Shown here: piece after piece, positions 10,386-26,846 of the stretch
How positions within the stretch are numbered: the stretch's first letter is position 1
How the letters are laid out: each line of letters starts with the position of its first letter
From: Sinotaia quadrata
Taxonomy: Eukaryota > Mollusca > Gastropoda > Architaenioglossa > Viviparidae
Reading direction: 5' to 3'
DNA: 64,000 nt
Assembly: GCA_028829895.1 (NCBI GenBank)
Contig: CM054182.1
Span: 60,968,379-61,032,378 of the forward strand
Notes under the pieces: generated by a model
Databases searched by the model: none
Told to the model about the DNA's origin: nothing
Seen by the model: only the letters and a program-made list of their open reading frames with translations
Position numbers and translations under genes: made by a program

Positions 10386-10800
10386 CTGCTACCCCAGAGA
10401 TTATTCAAGATGTCGCTTTGACTGTCACAGTATTACCATCAACTCAAGTCATTGTGGAACGTTTGTTTTCTGCCCTCAGAATCACCAAATCCGATTTGAG
10501 GGGAGCAATGAAGCCGGGCATATTAGAAGCGATCCACTTTTTTTTTTTTTTAAAGAACCAGTTCTATTTTTAATATATTTTGAGAGGTGTTTGGTATTAT
10601 ATTGTTGTACAAATGAAATAAATAGTTTTAAAATTAAATCTATGAAAGCCCCTTCATCAATTATTTACACCGATGCCATACTCATACATGTATATAATTT
10701 TATGCCGTACGACATTAATAAACTACAGTCGGAGTCGGGAGTAAGGCATCTAAAATTTCACGAGTCGAGTCGGAAATTTTTGGGCCAACTCCACAACCCA
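10386..10800 (+). pseudogene. hAT transposase C-terminal fragment with 3' end of the element
   Basis: The frame around 10386-10540 encodes a dimerisation-domain remnant: VTVLPSTQVIVERLFSAL followed by RITKSDLRGAMKPG, which matches the ER.FSA...R..L pattern at the C terminus of hAT transposases. The DNA-binding and catalytic parts are missing, and the frame runs into a T-rich tract at 10538-10550. Downstream, GGAGTCGGGAG (10733) and AACTCCACAACCC (near 10787-10799) resemble the sub-terminal and terminal sequence of hAT elements ending in GACTCCACAGCCCTG. A related inverted remnant lies at 34209-34500. This is a dead 3' fragment. Confidence 0.7.
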
Positions 10801-10859
10801 AAAGAAAAGTGCGAAGGCAGTGAAAGCTCAGTGGAAAGTCGACCTACATAGATTTTTGT

Positions 10860-10861
<2 letters not shown>

Positions 10862-10949
<88 letters not shown>
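10862..10949 (+). repeat. (GA)44 microsatellite
   Basis: Pure GA run. The open frames over it on both strands are products of the repeat. Confidence 0.95.
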
Positions 10950-10952
<3 letters not shown>

Positions 10953-11689
10953 TTGCAAAACGATAAATATGGTTTGTGTTAAAATGAGAGAGAGCCAGAA
11001 ACAGAGAAAAAAAAATAAAATTTCATTAAATCTGATTTTGAACGAGAGAGAAAAAAAAAATCCGTACAACTCTCAGACTGTACGGAGAAAGGGAGATAAT
11101 CACGGAATTACTAAAGAGACCTGTCCAAAATGCAATATCACGCAAAGAAAGTATATTTTATGTTCAATCAGTTATTCTTCAATACTTAGTCTTAGTTTGT
11201 GTGTTGAAACTGTAATTGACTGTTTGAATAGTTATTTTGTTTTTAGCAGATCGATTTCACGGTCGTAGGTCAACGAATATTGATTGTGAAAGCACCAGAC
11301 TTTCAAGAGGACATCCATGACCCTGTTAAATCTCGAGCTCTTTTACAACAGACTCCACGGCTGACTTCTTTCTCCCTCTTGATAACACAGTGTAATTATC
11401 GTATTGTAATGATAGGCATGAAAGTAGTCATAACTGTACATAAAACAGGTAATTAACTATGACGTATTTTTTTTAATTCAGTCGAAATCAGTTTGTAAGA
11501 CTAATATTGAATAATGAAAGTCAAGACGTGCGGTCTGCAAATATGTGTTCCTTACTTAAGTATGTAGGTGTTAATGATATTGTGTGTGAGTATTGATCTC
11601 TATCACCTAAATGCGCATTCCAACCTCATTCACTACCCCCCTAACTCGTCTCCTGGATCCTTCTTCTGGTCTTCAATGACACGTGAGCG
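10950..11689. other. No gene recognised
   Basis: Purine-rich just after the GA repeat, then ordinary non-coding sequence. Nothing further could be supported. Confidence 0.4.
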
Positions 11690-11854
11690 CGAGCGTGCCC
11701 GTCACTTAGCTGTGCGCGCTGCATTTGACGTCACTTCTTAATACACGCGACGGCAGGCGAAGGCGTGAGGTGATATACATGTCTACGGACAATTTCGCTT
11801 ATACAAACTACAACAGAAACAGTCATAGGTTTCTATAGTTTACACTTGAGAAAG
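11690..11854 (+). promoter_or_regulatory. Candidate promoter and 5' non-coding exon of G2
   Basis: A locally GC- and CpG-rich patch with a perfect cAMP-response-type palindrome TGACGTCA (11726-11733). It is followed by a possible non-coding exon ending in GAGAAAG with a strong donor GTAAGA at 11855. The G2 start exon has an acceptor-like TTTCACAG at about 14290-14297, ten bases before its ATG, so a spliced 5' UTR is plausible. All inferred. Confidence 0.3.
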
Positions 11855-13090
11855 GTAAGACAATATGAAGTTTTAGTTTTATTCGTAGTCAGTAGTCGGT
11901 GAATAGCCTGGCGTTTGTCTTAATTTCATGTTTTACTGTTAAGTGTCCAGTGCAATAAGACCACCTCCACCCACCCATCCACCTTTTATATTTAAAGCTC
12001 TCACTGTTGTTAATCTGTAAAAGTATCTTGTGATGAAACTATTATTTTGTGTAATATTTTTTTGTTTTCAGCCGTTCTGAAATTAATCGATACTTAGGTT
12101 TTAAACCGACAAGAACATGCACACCATTTTTTCGATACTCAGGCTTTAAAAATCGACAAGTAGCCTGTATAGTGTATATGATTGAACACATATACTAGTT
12201 GCGCCGATTTCACGCTGTGGAAATAGCTTCGACTAAGCACACCTAAATATAGTACAGCAAAATCTATGCAGCCTAAGGGACACAACTCCAGATTCTCAAT
12301 CTGTATGAAACATTTAATGTAAAATTACTGATTAACCCCTATCTCCGATAGCAATGTGAGTTTGTGAATATGGAAACACTTTTCTTAACACTCCATTTCT
12401 GTCTTCACTTTACACAAGTGTGATATTAGATTCTCACGCAAATACACGTCGAGTTTACTATTTGTTTAATCGAGATCGCTGGACTCAAATGGTCTATAAA
12501 TTCTATATAAACATGTCAAATAAATACTCAATAGGCTTTAGGCTACGAAGGAGGTATTACAATAAATTCATACAAGAGTGCAAAAATTGTTGTTCCTATA
12601 AACGCAAAATCAAACTTTTATTTAATTTCCATGCAATTTCCCGACTGTAACATTATGACAGGCCAAACTTGACTCGAAATTCTAAAGTACTGTTTTCCTG
12701 TAAACAAATCCAATACGTTTTTACTTCATCGATTGACGAAAATCTATAAAATACGTTTTTCAAATTTTACCTTGTATTTTAACTTATTCCGGATCCCTCC
12801 CCATTCCTGATTTGTCAGCCAACAAAGTATATCCATTTTGAAGCCCAAATTGTTAGTTCATCTGTCTGAAAATACGTGTAAACAAACGTACAAACTGAGT
12901 AATAACCGCCCAAACAGAAACGTAAATAACGAAAGTAGTAATTGTTAGGTGGCGCAAAATATAGCAACCAATGAAATTCGCAGTATAAAGAAATAAAATA
13001 TTTCTGTGTTTAAAAACTAAATGAATGAAACAATACACTTTTTGTAACCAGTGTAGTAACACCAGTCAGACTGATTGCATTTTATGATGT
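11855..13090. other. No coding exon recognised; possible 5' UTR intron of G2
   Basis: Short frames at 12420-12650 and 12853-13062 show no recognisable domain or convincing splice borders. Confidence 0.4.
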
Positions 13091-13470
13091 GGCACTGACA
13101 GTCAGTGTATAGTAATGTCATATCCTAACATACAGGCCTATATAGATATGATAGAGCACTGACAGTGTAGAAATGCCACTCAGACTGTAACAACATTTTT
13201 ATACATTACGATACGGCACTGATAGTCTGTGGAATAATGCCAGTGTACAAATATTTGTATATCATGATGTGGCACTGACAGCCAGTGCTATAATCCCAGT
13301 TAGATTGTAATAACTTTTATATATTATGTAACGGCACTGATGGTCAGTGTATTAATGTCATTTAGATTGTAACAACATTTATATATCACGGCACTGATGC
13401 TCAGTGTAGTAATGTCATTTAGATTGTAACAACATTTATATATCTTGTTGCGGCACTAACAGTCGCAACA
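13091..13470 (+). repeat. About 60-bp tandem repeat with a palindromic core, 7 units
   Basis: GGCACTGA-type starts near 13091, 13154, 13215, 13271, 13333, 13390 and 13452. Several units carry CACTGACAGTCAGTG or a variant, a 6-bp stem around a 3-base loop. Units are diverged, so this is an old array. Confidence 0.8.
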
Positions 13471-13515
13471 AAAACCATCAAACGCAATTGTAACAGGCAC
13501 TCTCATCGAAAGAAT

Positions 13516-13910
13516 TTGGAATTGCAATATCTTTACAGGGCAGGATCCTTACAGGGCATTATCTTTACAGGGCAGGATCCTTACAGTGCAATATCTTTAC
13601 TGTCCAATATCTTTACAAGACAGAATCTTTACAGTACAATATTTTTACTTTCCAATATTTTTACAGGACAGTATCTTTACAGTGCAATATCTTTACCGGG
13701 CAATATCTTTACATGCAATATTTTTAAAGGGCAGGATCTTTACAGTGCAATATCTTTACTGTCCAATATCTTAATAGGACAGGATCTTTACAGTGCAATA
13801 TCTTTACAGGACAGGATCTTTACGGTGCAATATCTGTAGGATCTTTAAAAACAATGTCTTTACAGGGCCGAAACTTTCAGTGCTCTATTTTTACAGGGCA
13901 GGATCTCGTT
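13516..13910 (+). repeat. About 17-bp minisatellite (ATCTTTACAGNGCAAT type)
   Basis: More than twenty imperfect copies of a CTTTACAG/CAATAT motif alternate with GGGCAGGAT. Long open frames with repeating ISL/YSA residues over this stretch are repeat artefacts. Confidence 0.85.
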
Positions 13911-14306
13911 CTTATGGAAATAAATCGATCTAAAGTACGTTTTCACCCTGCACGCACACTATCATAAACACAAGCACACTAGCGCGCGCACACACGCAGT
14001 CATGCACACACACGTGCGCCTTCAACAAAGTGTTGTCTCACATAAGAATTTTAATGTTTTATTGAGGCTCAGCTGTATTATGACAAAGACTGGTTATTCA
14101 GTTGAGAGAATTATTTAATGCGATTTGCTTGCTGTGTCATGAAATGACTGGTGACGTTAGACTGTTCCTATCGAACTGTTTCAAAGCGGATAATCAATTT
14201 GGTTATGACCTAGTAAACAGCCACAGCCAAGTACGGAAAATAACACAGAGTTAGGTTTACTGCATCGAGTACTCCAAACGTCGTGCACTGTTTCACAGGT
14301 TATGGG
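13911..14306. other. No gene recognised before the G2 start exon
   Basis: Contains short CA/CG-rich runs near 13966-14015. The acceptor-like TTTCACAG lies at about 14290-14297, just before the G2 ATG. Confidence 0.4.
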
Positions 14307-19160
<4,854 letters not shown>

Positions 19161-21075
19161 TGTCGATCTTCTGACTTCACTGAACTGTAACTGTGACATC
19201 AGCAAATGTTGGACACGAGCCTTACGTCATCAACATGATAATGTTGTCATCACTGCAGTGAACATCACAAGAGCTAGAAATCTTTGACAAATACGTGTTC
19301 TCTGAGTACTGGCGCTATTAGCAGTTAAAGGTTCTCGTTCTCTTAGGAAGGCTATTGGCAGCATCAGTGCGTGAATACAAACACCGTCACAGAGTTGTCA
19401 TGACAGCCCACTGTTGGGTGATGTTTGACATTGTCACTAAAGAAACATTTCTTTTTCGTCACAGATTAATATCATGCGATCACTGTGTGAATATTCACTT
19501 GCCTCCAGTTATACTTTCATCGGGCAATTAATGAGTCCATCACTGACATGACTCTATGATAAACAGCTAGAGTAAGAATAGGAATAATGATAAAATAATA
19601 CAAAGCAAACGAGAATGTTACTGACGAATATTAAAAGCATATAAATAATTAATATATTTTCCTAAACAACGTATTTCTGGAGGGCACGACTGGCAGCACT
19701 TGTCAGTAATATTTATTTAGTTGTGTTCAAAACTTGTGTATTTTCTTTCTGCCTGTCTACATTCCTTTCTACCTCTCTATTTTTCTTTATACCTCTCTAC
19801 TTTTTTTCTATCTCTCTATTTTCTTTTCTACCTCTCTATTTTCCATTCTACCTCTCTCTTTCCTTTCTATCTCTCTAATTTTCTTTTATAAAAGTAAAGG
19901 TACAGAACAGTGCTGCAAAATAAGAGTACATATATTAATTTTATTTTTTATAAGTGTTGAAATTTGTTCTTATATAGGACAGTCATGGACGAATTCCACT
20001 CCATATAAGACAGACAGATATAGTGTCTAATGCATGTACAAAAAAAAATTGACAGAGAACTGTACAATTTATTCAGCCTAATTAAATGAAGAATCATTAA
20101 AAGATATGTTGAAGTAATTAGCAAAATAAATAATTTTATCAGGATGTAATTTGCATTTTTGATTCCTCAGATAAACAAAAGATATTTAAACTAAACATTC
20201 AGCATCTTAAGGATTGTTTTCATTCTTGTGTTAGGTAGAACTAGAAGTATAATCATGAATGAGTGCCACATATAATCTCAATGTTTCGGCCACTGTATTT
20301 TAAAATAACATTTTTAAAATAGAAAGAATGAGTGTACATTCGTCTTCGGAGATGATCATATTCATCTTTGAACAGCTCATCATTAAAGAAAGTACCATCA
20401 ATAAAATTTAAATCCAGCCGAGAAAGACGCCATTTAGTGTTGAGGGGTGAACTAAGTCCGCGGAACGCATGGCTGACTTAAATGTTCACACCGTGGAGCC
20501 ATTGTTCTCATTTATTTCGCCACGCATAAAGTTCGCGCATCAATGAAGTTCCAAATAAGTCTTATATAAAGCGTTTGTTAAAAATGCGTTTGAAATGTAA
20601 CGCGAAAGCGGCGGAAGCCGGAAGCGTTCCCCACATTCAAGACAATGCGTAGGAATGTCATTTGAGACGGTCCATTACTGGTTCACTGTAGGTGTAAGAA
20701 TTTTGTTTGTGACTACGTGTATGTGGGTGGGTTTTCGTGTGTGTTTCATTTGTTTACTTTCTCTGTATGTCTTTATAATTTTATGTTAAAGAGTGCTTAA
20801 ATATTTTTAATGGTTAAGCGCTCTGTTTTTATTAATCATCATTATCATGAATACTTGTTAAGCTATCAAGATTAAATAGAAGTGAGATTCATTACTCAGG
20901 AAAAATGCATACATTTGTCTAGTATGTCTATAAATAACAACGATACAAATGACAACAGCAGCACACAAATTGTCAGTGCATTTGACAGCATAATGGTGGT
21001 ACGTGTGCACTTAAACAAAACACTGACTAGAAGCTATATCAGGAAGTGAATGTCATTTCGAGTGTACACACGTTT
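19161..21075. other. Spacer between G2 and G3
   Basis: No gene recognised. A pyrimidine-rich degenerate repeat (TTTCTACCTCTCTA type, about 19740-19880) explains the open frame at 19734-20030. A relatively CpG-rich patch near 20400-20640 could be regulatory, but nothing specific was identified. Confidence 0.4.
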
Positions 21076-21333
21076 AAAGGCTCACATATCACGATTTGAA
21101 GTAACTCACTTGAGTTAATATTCACATAAAACACTTATTTAAAGGCTCACATATCACGATTTGAAGTAACTCACTTGAGTTAATATTCACATAAAACACT
21201 TATTTAAAGGCTCACATATCTCTATTTGAAGTAACTCACTTGAGTTATCACATAAAACACTTATTTAAAGGCTCACATATCACTATTTGAAAACACACTT
21301 GAGTTAATATTCACATAAAATACTTATTTAAAA
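21076..21333 (+). repeat. 65-bp tandem repeat, 4 units
   Basis: AAAGGCTCACATATC starts at 21076, 21141, 21206 and 21267. Each complete unit holds AACTCACTTGAGTT, an inverted repeat with a 2-base centre. Confidence 0.9.
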
Positions 21334-22025
21334 GACCCATTGCAAGTGGCAATCTTCTTTTTAACAGATTGCCTATTAAAACTCGAATGTTAAAACTTTG
21401 CTTTGATGAGAATAGTGTGTCCAAATCTACAACAGTAGCGCCTACTTTTACGACAGAAATCGTTTACGCTACGTCTCGACACGTTACACTCGGTTTATCG
21501 GCGTGGAGCACAACTTTGAAACTTTCTATAACAATTTGTCGTTAAAAAAAATAAATAAATCAACCCTACAGAGTAAGTACATAATAAATTCATAATATTA
21601 CTTTTGAGGTCGATTAAAACGTGTACACGTTCGATTTGTGGCGACAGCGCCGTTTAGGTTGTTACTTTATTTCCCTCCCACCCACCCTTTGCCTTTATCA
21701 GTGACACAAGTCAGTGGAATTGGACTTACATGTAATAGTTAGTTTGTGTTGCCATTCAAACCTGAAAGTACACGCTCTCTCGTGCTTCTAATGTACCCGT
21801 TTCATTCAGTAGTCCGGAAAATTTGGTAAGTATGTGGGTTTGTTTGTTTGTTTTTTTTATTACGATTGAATTTACGTGGTTTTAATTGATAAAATAATAT
21901 TAAGATTCGTCGTGAGTTATGGTCCACGAGACATTTTCTTTTTGCTGTAGACTATCATGCAAATCGGATATATGTTCGTGTAAGTATGCCATGTTATGAG
22001 GCTACACAAAAACAATGTCAGTGAA

Positions 22026-22149
22026 GCCCGGTAACACAGCACACTATTATACAGTTCCCCGACATTGTTATTGCAACCCTGTAACACGACACACTATTAT
22101 AACAATGTCAGGGAAGTCCTGTATAATAGAGTGTGCTGTGTTACAGGGC
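22026..22149. repeat. Long nested hairpin (arms about 46 nt)
   Basis: Left arm 22026-22071 pairs with right arm 22099-22149. The outer part is CGGTAACACAGCACAC against its complement, and the inner part ATAACAATGTCAGGGAA (22099-22115) pairs with 22055-22071. The mispairs are a few single bases and small bulges (TC, GTC). The loop (22072-22098) carries a third, direct copy of the CCTGTAACAC...TATTAT motif. Confidence 0.85.
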
Positions 22150-22345
22150 TGCAGTAAACAGTGTCAGGGAATGCCACTGGAGATAAATTACTTGGAAACT
22201 TTCGATTTGTGTAAATTTTATGCGCTTAAAGCAGTGTGCTCCGTTTTCTCAGAAATAGTTGACGCGAGCTGTGGCTAATTAGAACTGCTCATGGTAGTGA
22301 GTAGTCCTACCGACCGCATTGTATTCAAACGTGACGAACTGAACT

Positions 22346-22670
22346 AGGTTCTACTTAATAAAGAACAAAGCATTTTACCAGGTTCAGTGTAAATAAAGAG
22401 CGAAGTATTTTACCAAGTTCAGAAGGAGTGGAGCATTTTACCATTTTCAGTTTAGTAAAGATCGAAGCAATTTTAATATGTTCAGCTTACTAAAGAGCAA
22501 AGCATTTTACCATGTTCAGTTTACTAAAGAGTGGAGCATTTTATCAGGTTCAGTTTACTAAAGAGTGGAGCATTTTACCAGGTTCAGTTTACTAAAGAGT
22601 GGAGCATTTTACCAGGTTCAGTTTACTAAAGAGTGGAGCATTTTACCAAGTTCAGTTTAAATAAAGTTTG
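22346..22670 (+). repeat. 34-bp tandem repeat, about 9 units
   Basis: CTAAAGAGTGGAGC starts at 22524, 22558, 22592 and 22626, exactly 34 bp apart. More diverged units extend left to about 22346. Confidence 0.9.
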
Positions 22671-23216
22671 AATTAATGCAATACATCGATTCATGACATT
22701 TTCCCTTAATTTTCAAGTAACGAAAAGTAGCTGCTCTTTGGCGGTAATGTGAAAACAGTCCAACTAATAGCAGGGTAGTTGTGGACAGTTGTCATGTGTC
22801 AACTACTGAAACCAGAAGCTAGTGATGCGATCAGTGATGAATTACATAAAATTTCATGAAGAACATTTATTTATTTATTTTCGATTGAACCTTGTACAGA
22901 GCGAAACAGTGTGTGCATGCGTACATGTGTGCGTATATTTGTGCGCTGTGTGCAGTATGGGTGTGCGTGAGTGTACTTTGTTCAAATTTTAACACATTTT
23001 CGTTAATTTTGTGTTATCAGTTATTCTTTTTTCTTAACAAGGAATATTACGGTTCATCATTTTTTTCCTAATTTTTTTTATTTTTTTTAATTTTTAGAAA
23101 CTTTAATTTCCAAAAGACACGTGTTGTTTCACATAACAGATAGTGGTCAATAGTCACGTGACCCAAAAGAGAAATCGTTCATCCACACGGTAGTGCAGCA
23201 GAACAACTTTAAAAAA
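22671..23216. other. No gene recognised; upstream flank of G3
   Basis: Holds a TG-rich patch (22909-22970), poly(T) and two CACGTG E-boxes (near 23119 spelled ACACGTG, and TCACGTGA near 23153). Confidence 0.35.
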
Positions 23217-23223
23217 TATAAAA
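23217..23223 (+). promoter_or_regulatory. Candidate TATA box of G3
   Basis: TATAAAA lies 210 bp before the G3 start codon with no obvious intron between. Just downstream (about 23268-23390) are three imperfect copies of an AAAATGTGACCTTTAGTGAT motif, which would fall in the 5' UTR. Confidence 0.35.
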
Positions 23224-23267
23224 CTTCCGACTTTTTGTCATAAATTATCTTTTCTAGTCTTCTCCCT

Positions 23268-23390
23268 GGTGTAAACTGAAGTCATCAACAAAATGTGACC
23301 TTTAGTGATAAACTGAAGTTATTGCCAACAAAATGTGACCTTTAGTGATGAAATGAAGTTAACATCAGCAACATGTGACCTTCAGTTCTT
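23268..23390 (+). repeat. Triplicated motif in probable G3 5' UTR
   Basis: Units share AACTGAAGT, then ATGTGACCTTTAGTGAT; the third is changed (ATGTGACCTTCAGTTC). Period about 45-50 bp. Confidence 0.7.
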
Positions 23391-23432
23391 TCATAAACAA
23401 ACGTCTCAAGGGTGCTGAAGCTAACCCAAATC

Positions 23433-23492
23433 ATGGAATTACTATGTACGTTGGGCACACTTTTTATGTGCATTTCCAGTTTACAGATAATG
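23433..23492 (+). CDS. G3 exon 1: signal peptide
   Basis: 20 codons from ATG in ATCATGG context to the donor ATG|GTAAGT, phase 0. Strongly hydrophobic. G4 and G5 have an equivalent separate signal-peptide exon. Confidence 0.65.
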
Positions 23493-25783
23493 GTAAGTGG
23501 TTTTCTTTCAGTTTGTATTATGTCATTTTAAAATGTATTTGTACACTAGCTTAAAGCTGAACTGTTTGACAGACTAATGCAATTTTCTGCATTTTCAGTC
23601 TACTTGTAAAGTTTGTGCTTGTTTGGTACTAGTGCTCTACATTTTCATTTTGTATAAAAATTAAATGTGTTCGTGTGACGACGTCACCTAGTTATCACCC
23701 ATAACTAATTACAAATATGAGAATATTACTTTATGTTATTAATAATTCTCCAGAACACCGCTCCTCTCTCTCACTTGGCAGACATATGGGCGCTGTAAAC
23801 GTTTTCTCTCTTCAACAGCATTAAAGACAAACATTTACCATCACACAATATTTCCATAGGTGGAAAACTTCTTACTAAAGGAGAAGACAAATCCGTCTTT
23901 AATCTATATTTAGCGAGCCCCCATCCACCCACTTTCTTCTCCAACATAAGGTTATCAATATGTGTAAGATGGTCAATAAATTTAACAATAAATTAATTAA
24001 ATCAATTATCAAATGTAATTACTGTTGGTCACAAATAAATTAATGAATAATTAAGAAAACACAACAATTGAGACCAACACTTCCCATAGATGTACAAGCT
24101 CCCAGAGGAATGAATTCCTCACAATTATTTGGACAAAGACAAAGGACAGGTACAATGATTACAATAATGAATTTTACACTAAGTGAAGGTGATAAGAAAT
24201 GACATGAGACAGGTGGAAATTTAACAAAATATTCTTATAAAAATAAACAATAAAAGAAAGAAAAAGCAATCAAATTATACACAATTACAATTTCACAGTG
24301 TCTATTTAGAAAAAAACTTAGCCTCCCTTAAAGTACTGGTTTCCCTCTATAGAAAGTCCATCATGTTCATAGTTTCCCTCTCTGTTTGTTTTCCTTTCTC
24401 TATTCTATAAAAGTTTTCCCACAGTTTTCACACTTCTGACCAATGTAACCTTATCCTACTTAGTCACACTGGTGGAGTCTCTTAGAGTTGTCAATTTTGT
24501 ATTTATGACATGTCGACTAGGGATCACATCACAAATCTAGTCTAGGTAGACTTCTTGGCTTCCCCACATGGAACAACCAAGTAAAACTGATGTACGGACG
24601 TTCATACAAGAGACCAACGAGCTGAGAGATCTACCAACAGCTGCAATTTCAGCAGGTGAGTAGATAGCAGTAGAACAGACAGCAGTTGAATAGATGGATA
24701 GATGGATCCTGCAATTAATAAACAGTAATCAGTCTGCTATATGCAAACTAATAGTGCTTTGTGCTGGTGGCTAAAATCTTTTCTCTGAGCACAATTTTAC
24801 TAAGCTGAAGAAAACATAAATTAATTTTACATGACAAAATAATCTATTTATATTTTACACAAAATTTTATTTTAAAAAAGCAGCCTACACCTTTTCTCGT
24901 TCAACAAAACCGAAATGATCAAAATGTCATCTGTATTAGAAGCTCATGAATTTTCCCACACAAAACATTTGCTCTTTTTTGAAGAAAGCCTTTCTTAGTC
25001 TATTCATTCATACAAAATTTTCTATTTACCTTCACACAGACTGGGCTTCTCGTTACACACCGAGGTATGTCCTTGAGAAAAGCACATATTTTCCGATTGT
25101 CTCCCTTATTTAAAGACTTAAGTCACGTGACGTTTTATCACAACCGAACCTAATGGTCAATGACTTCTCTCTCCCCACCCACCCTCACCCCGAACTTCTG
25201 AGTGGGCGATCCCATTGAAGTGATCAGGGTTACCCCCATCCGCACACCTTCATTGATGGATACTTTGGTTAAGGCTATATGTTTACTACAACTGGAACTG
25301 TCGTATTTCCGCACACACTTCCGTTTGACCCCAGTTCATGGCCAAGGTAAGATTGCCCCAATGATAAAATACATTTAAATTAACTAATCAACTTCCCTAT
25401 GGCCCGTAATCCAGCAAAACCTTCATTTTGGGATCTATTGGTGACGTGAATAACTACGTCAAACGTGTATGCTTGCACTAAACTTTCTCATACACCTGCC
25501 TCTAGATTTTATTCCTTTCATTATTTTTTTTAAATATTTATTGATGTGAGGCCCGGCAAAGTTTTATGCCCTCTACTGACAATTTACAAACTGGAAGGTT
25601 ATAATATGTTTACTGGAGTGCACAACGACAGTCCGATGTAGGATACAAATGTTTCTGTGTATTTATTACAATATGGAAGATTAGGATAAGTTTATTTATG
25701 GATACATGTTGCAAATATTAATATAGTGTACTGTAGATTTAATGAAAGATCATAGGAAAGATAATCTTGTAAGTAGCATATTT

Positions 25784-25821
<38 letters not shown>

Positions 25822-26196
25822 GTAAACCCGTATTTGCGTTTGTCGCCTGTCTTAAGATGGAATAACCATCTTCAATACTATTTCAATGTCAGGTGTTAGC
25901 GCAGGGTGGTTTCAAGAAAACTGTGCAGGAATTTCGACCTTCCTGTAACCTCACCAAACCGTGTCCAGCCATGAGCGTTCAGCACGCCTCAGAATGGCAG
26001 CACAGACAGCGCACCTGTTGCTATTTGAAGCATGGTTTACTGTTTCACTGCCAGTACCAGAAACATGAGAGCGATGAACTACGTCAGGTGGTAGCATGTT
26101 TACCAAACAACACATGTAGTGCAGGTGACTGGTGACAACACACGGGTAGATAGCAAAACAAATAAGTCAGTCAATGCTATGCTAGAATATTTGCAT

Positions 26197-26246
<50 letters not shown>

Positions 26247-26377
26247 AATTCTTATTATACTGCTCTTATATTGTGGCATTATATTTCTACAACTTCTGTG
26301 CACTTATAGGAACTAACCCCTTTGTTATCTGAAACTGCATAGAACCTATATGATTTCGAAACCTCTAATGAGCATGG

Positions 26378-26458
<81 letters not shown>

Positions 26459-26814
26459 TTAGCAACTAATCAGTTAAATTTCTCTTGTAGCAAATTTTCA
26501 ACTAATGAGTTTCGTTAGATTGTTTTGATATTTTGCTGTGAGTTGGGCAAGATGTTAATTCTCCACCGCCCTGGATTTTCCTGTAACCTTAGGTTAGCCC
26601 CAAAATGCACCTTCTGGCTGGTCACACTTGTTGGAAAGAAGGAAGATAGGTAGGGTACAAAAAAAGAATGAAAAATTCGACTAAATTCTGAGCTTCTTGA
26701 TATATACAGTCAGGATTATTTAACTAATGTGAAATACTTTACATATATATATATAGTATACAAGTAAGTCACGTCAACACGGGTGATCTGTTGATATACA
26801 TGTATATCAACTTG

Positions 26815-26846
<32 letters not shown>

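Noticed and set aside
10228..11268. His/Thr, Arg/Glu and Ser/Leu repeat proteins
   Set aside because: Translations of CA and GA microsatellites.
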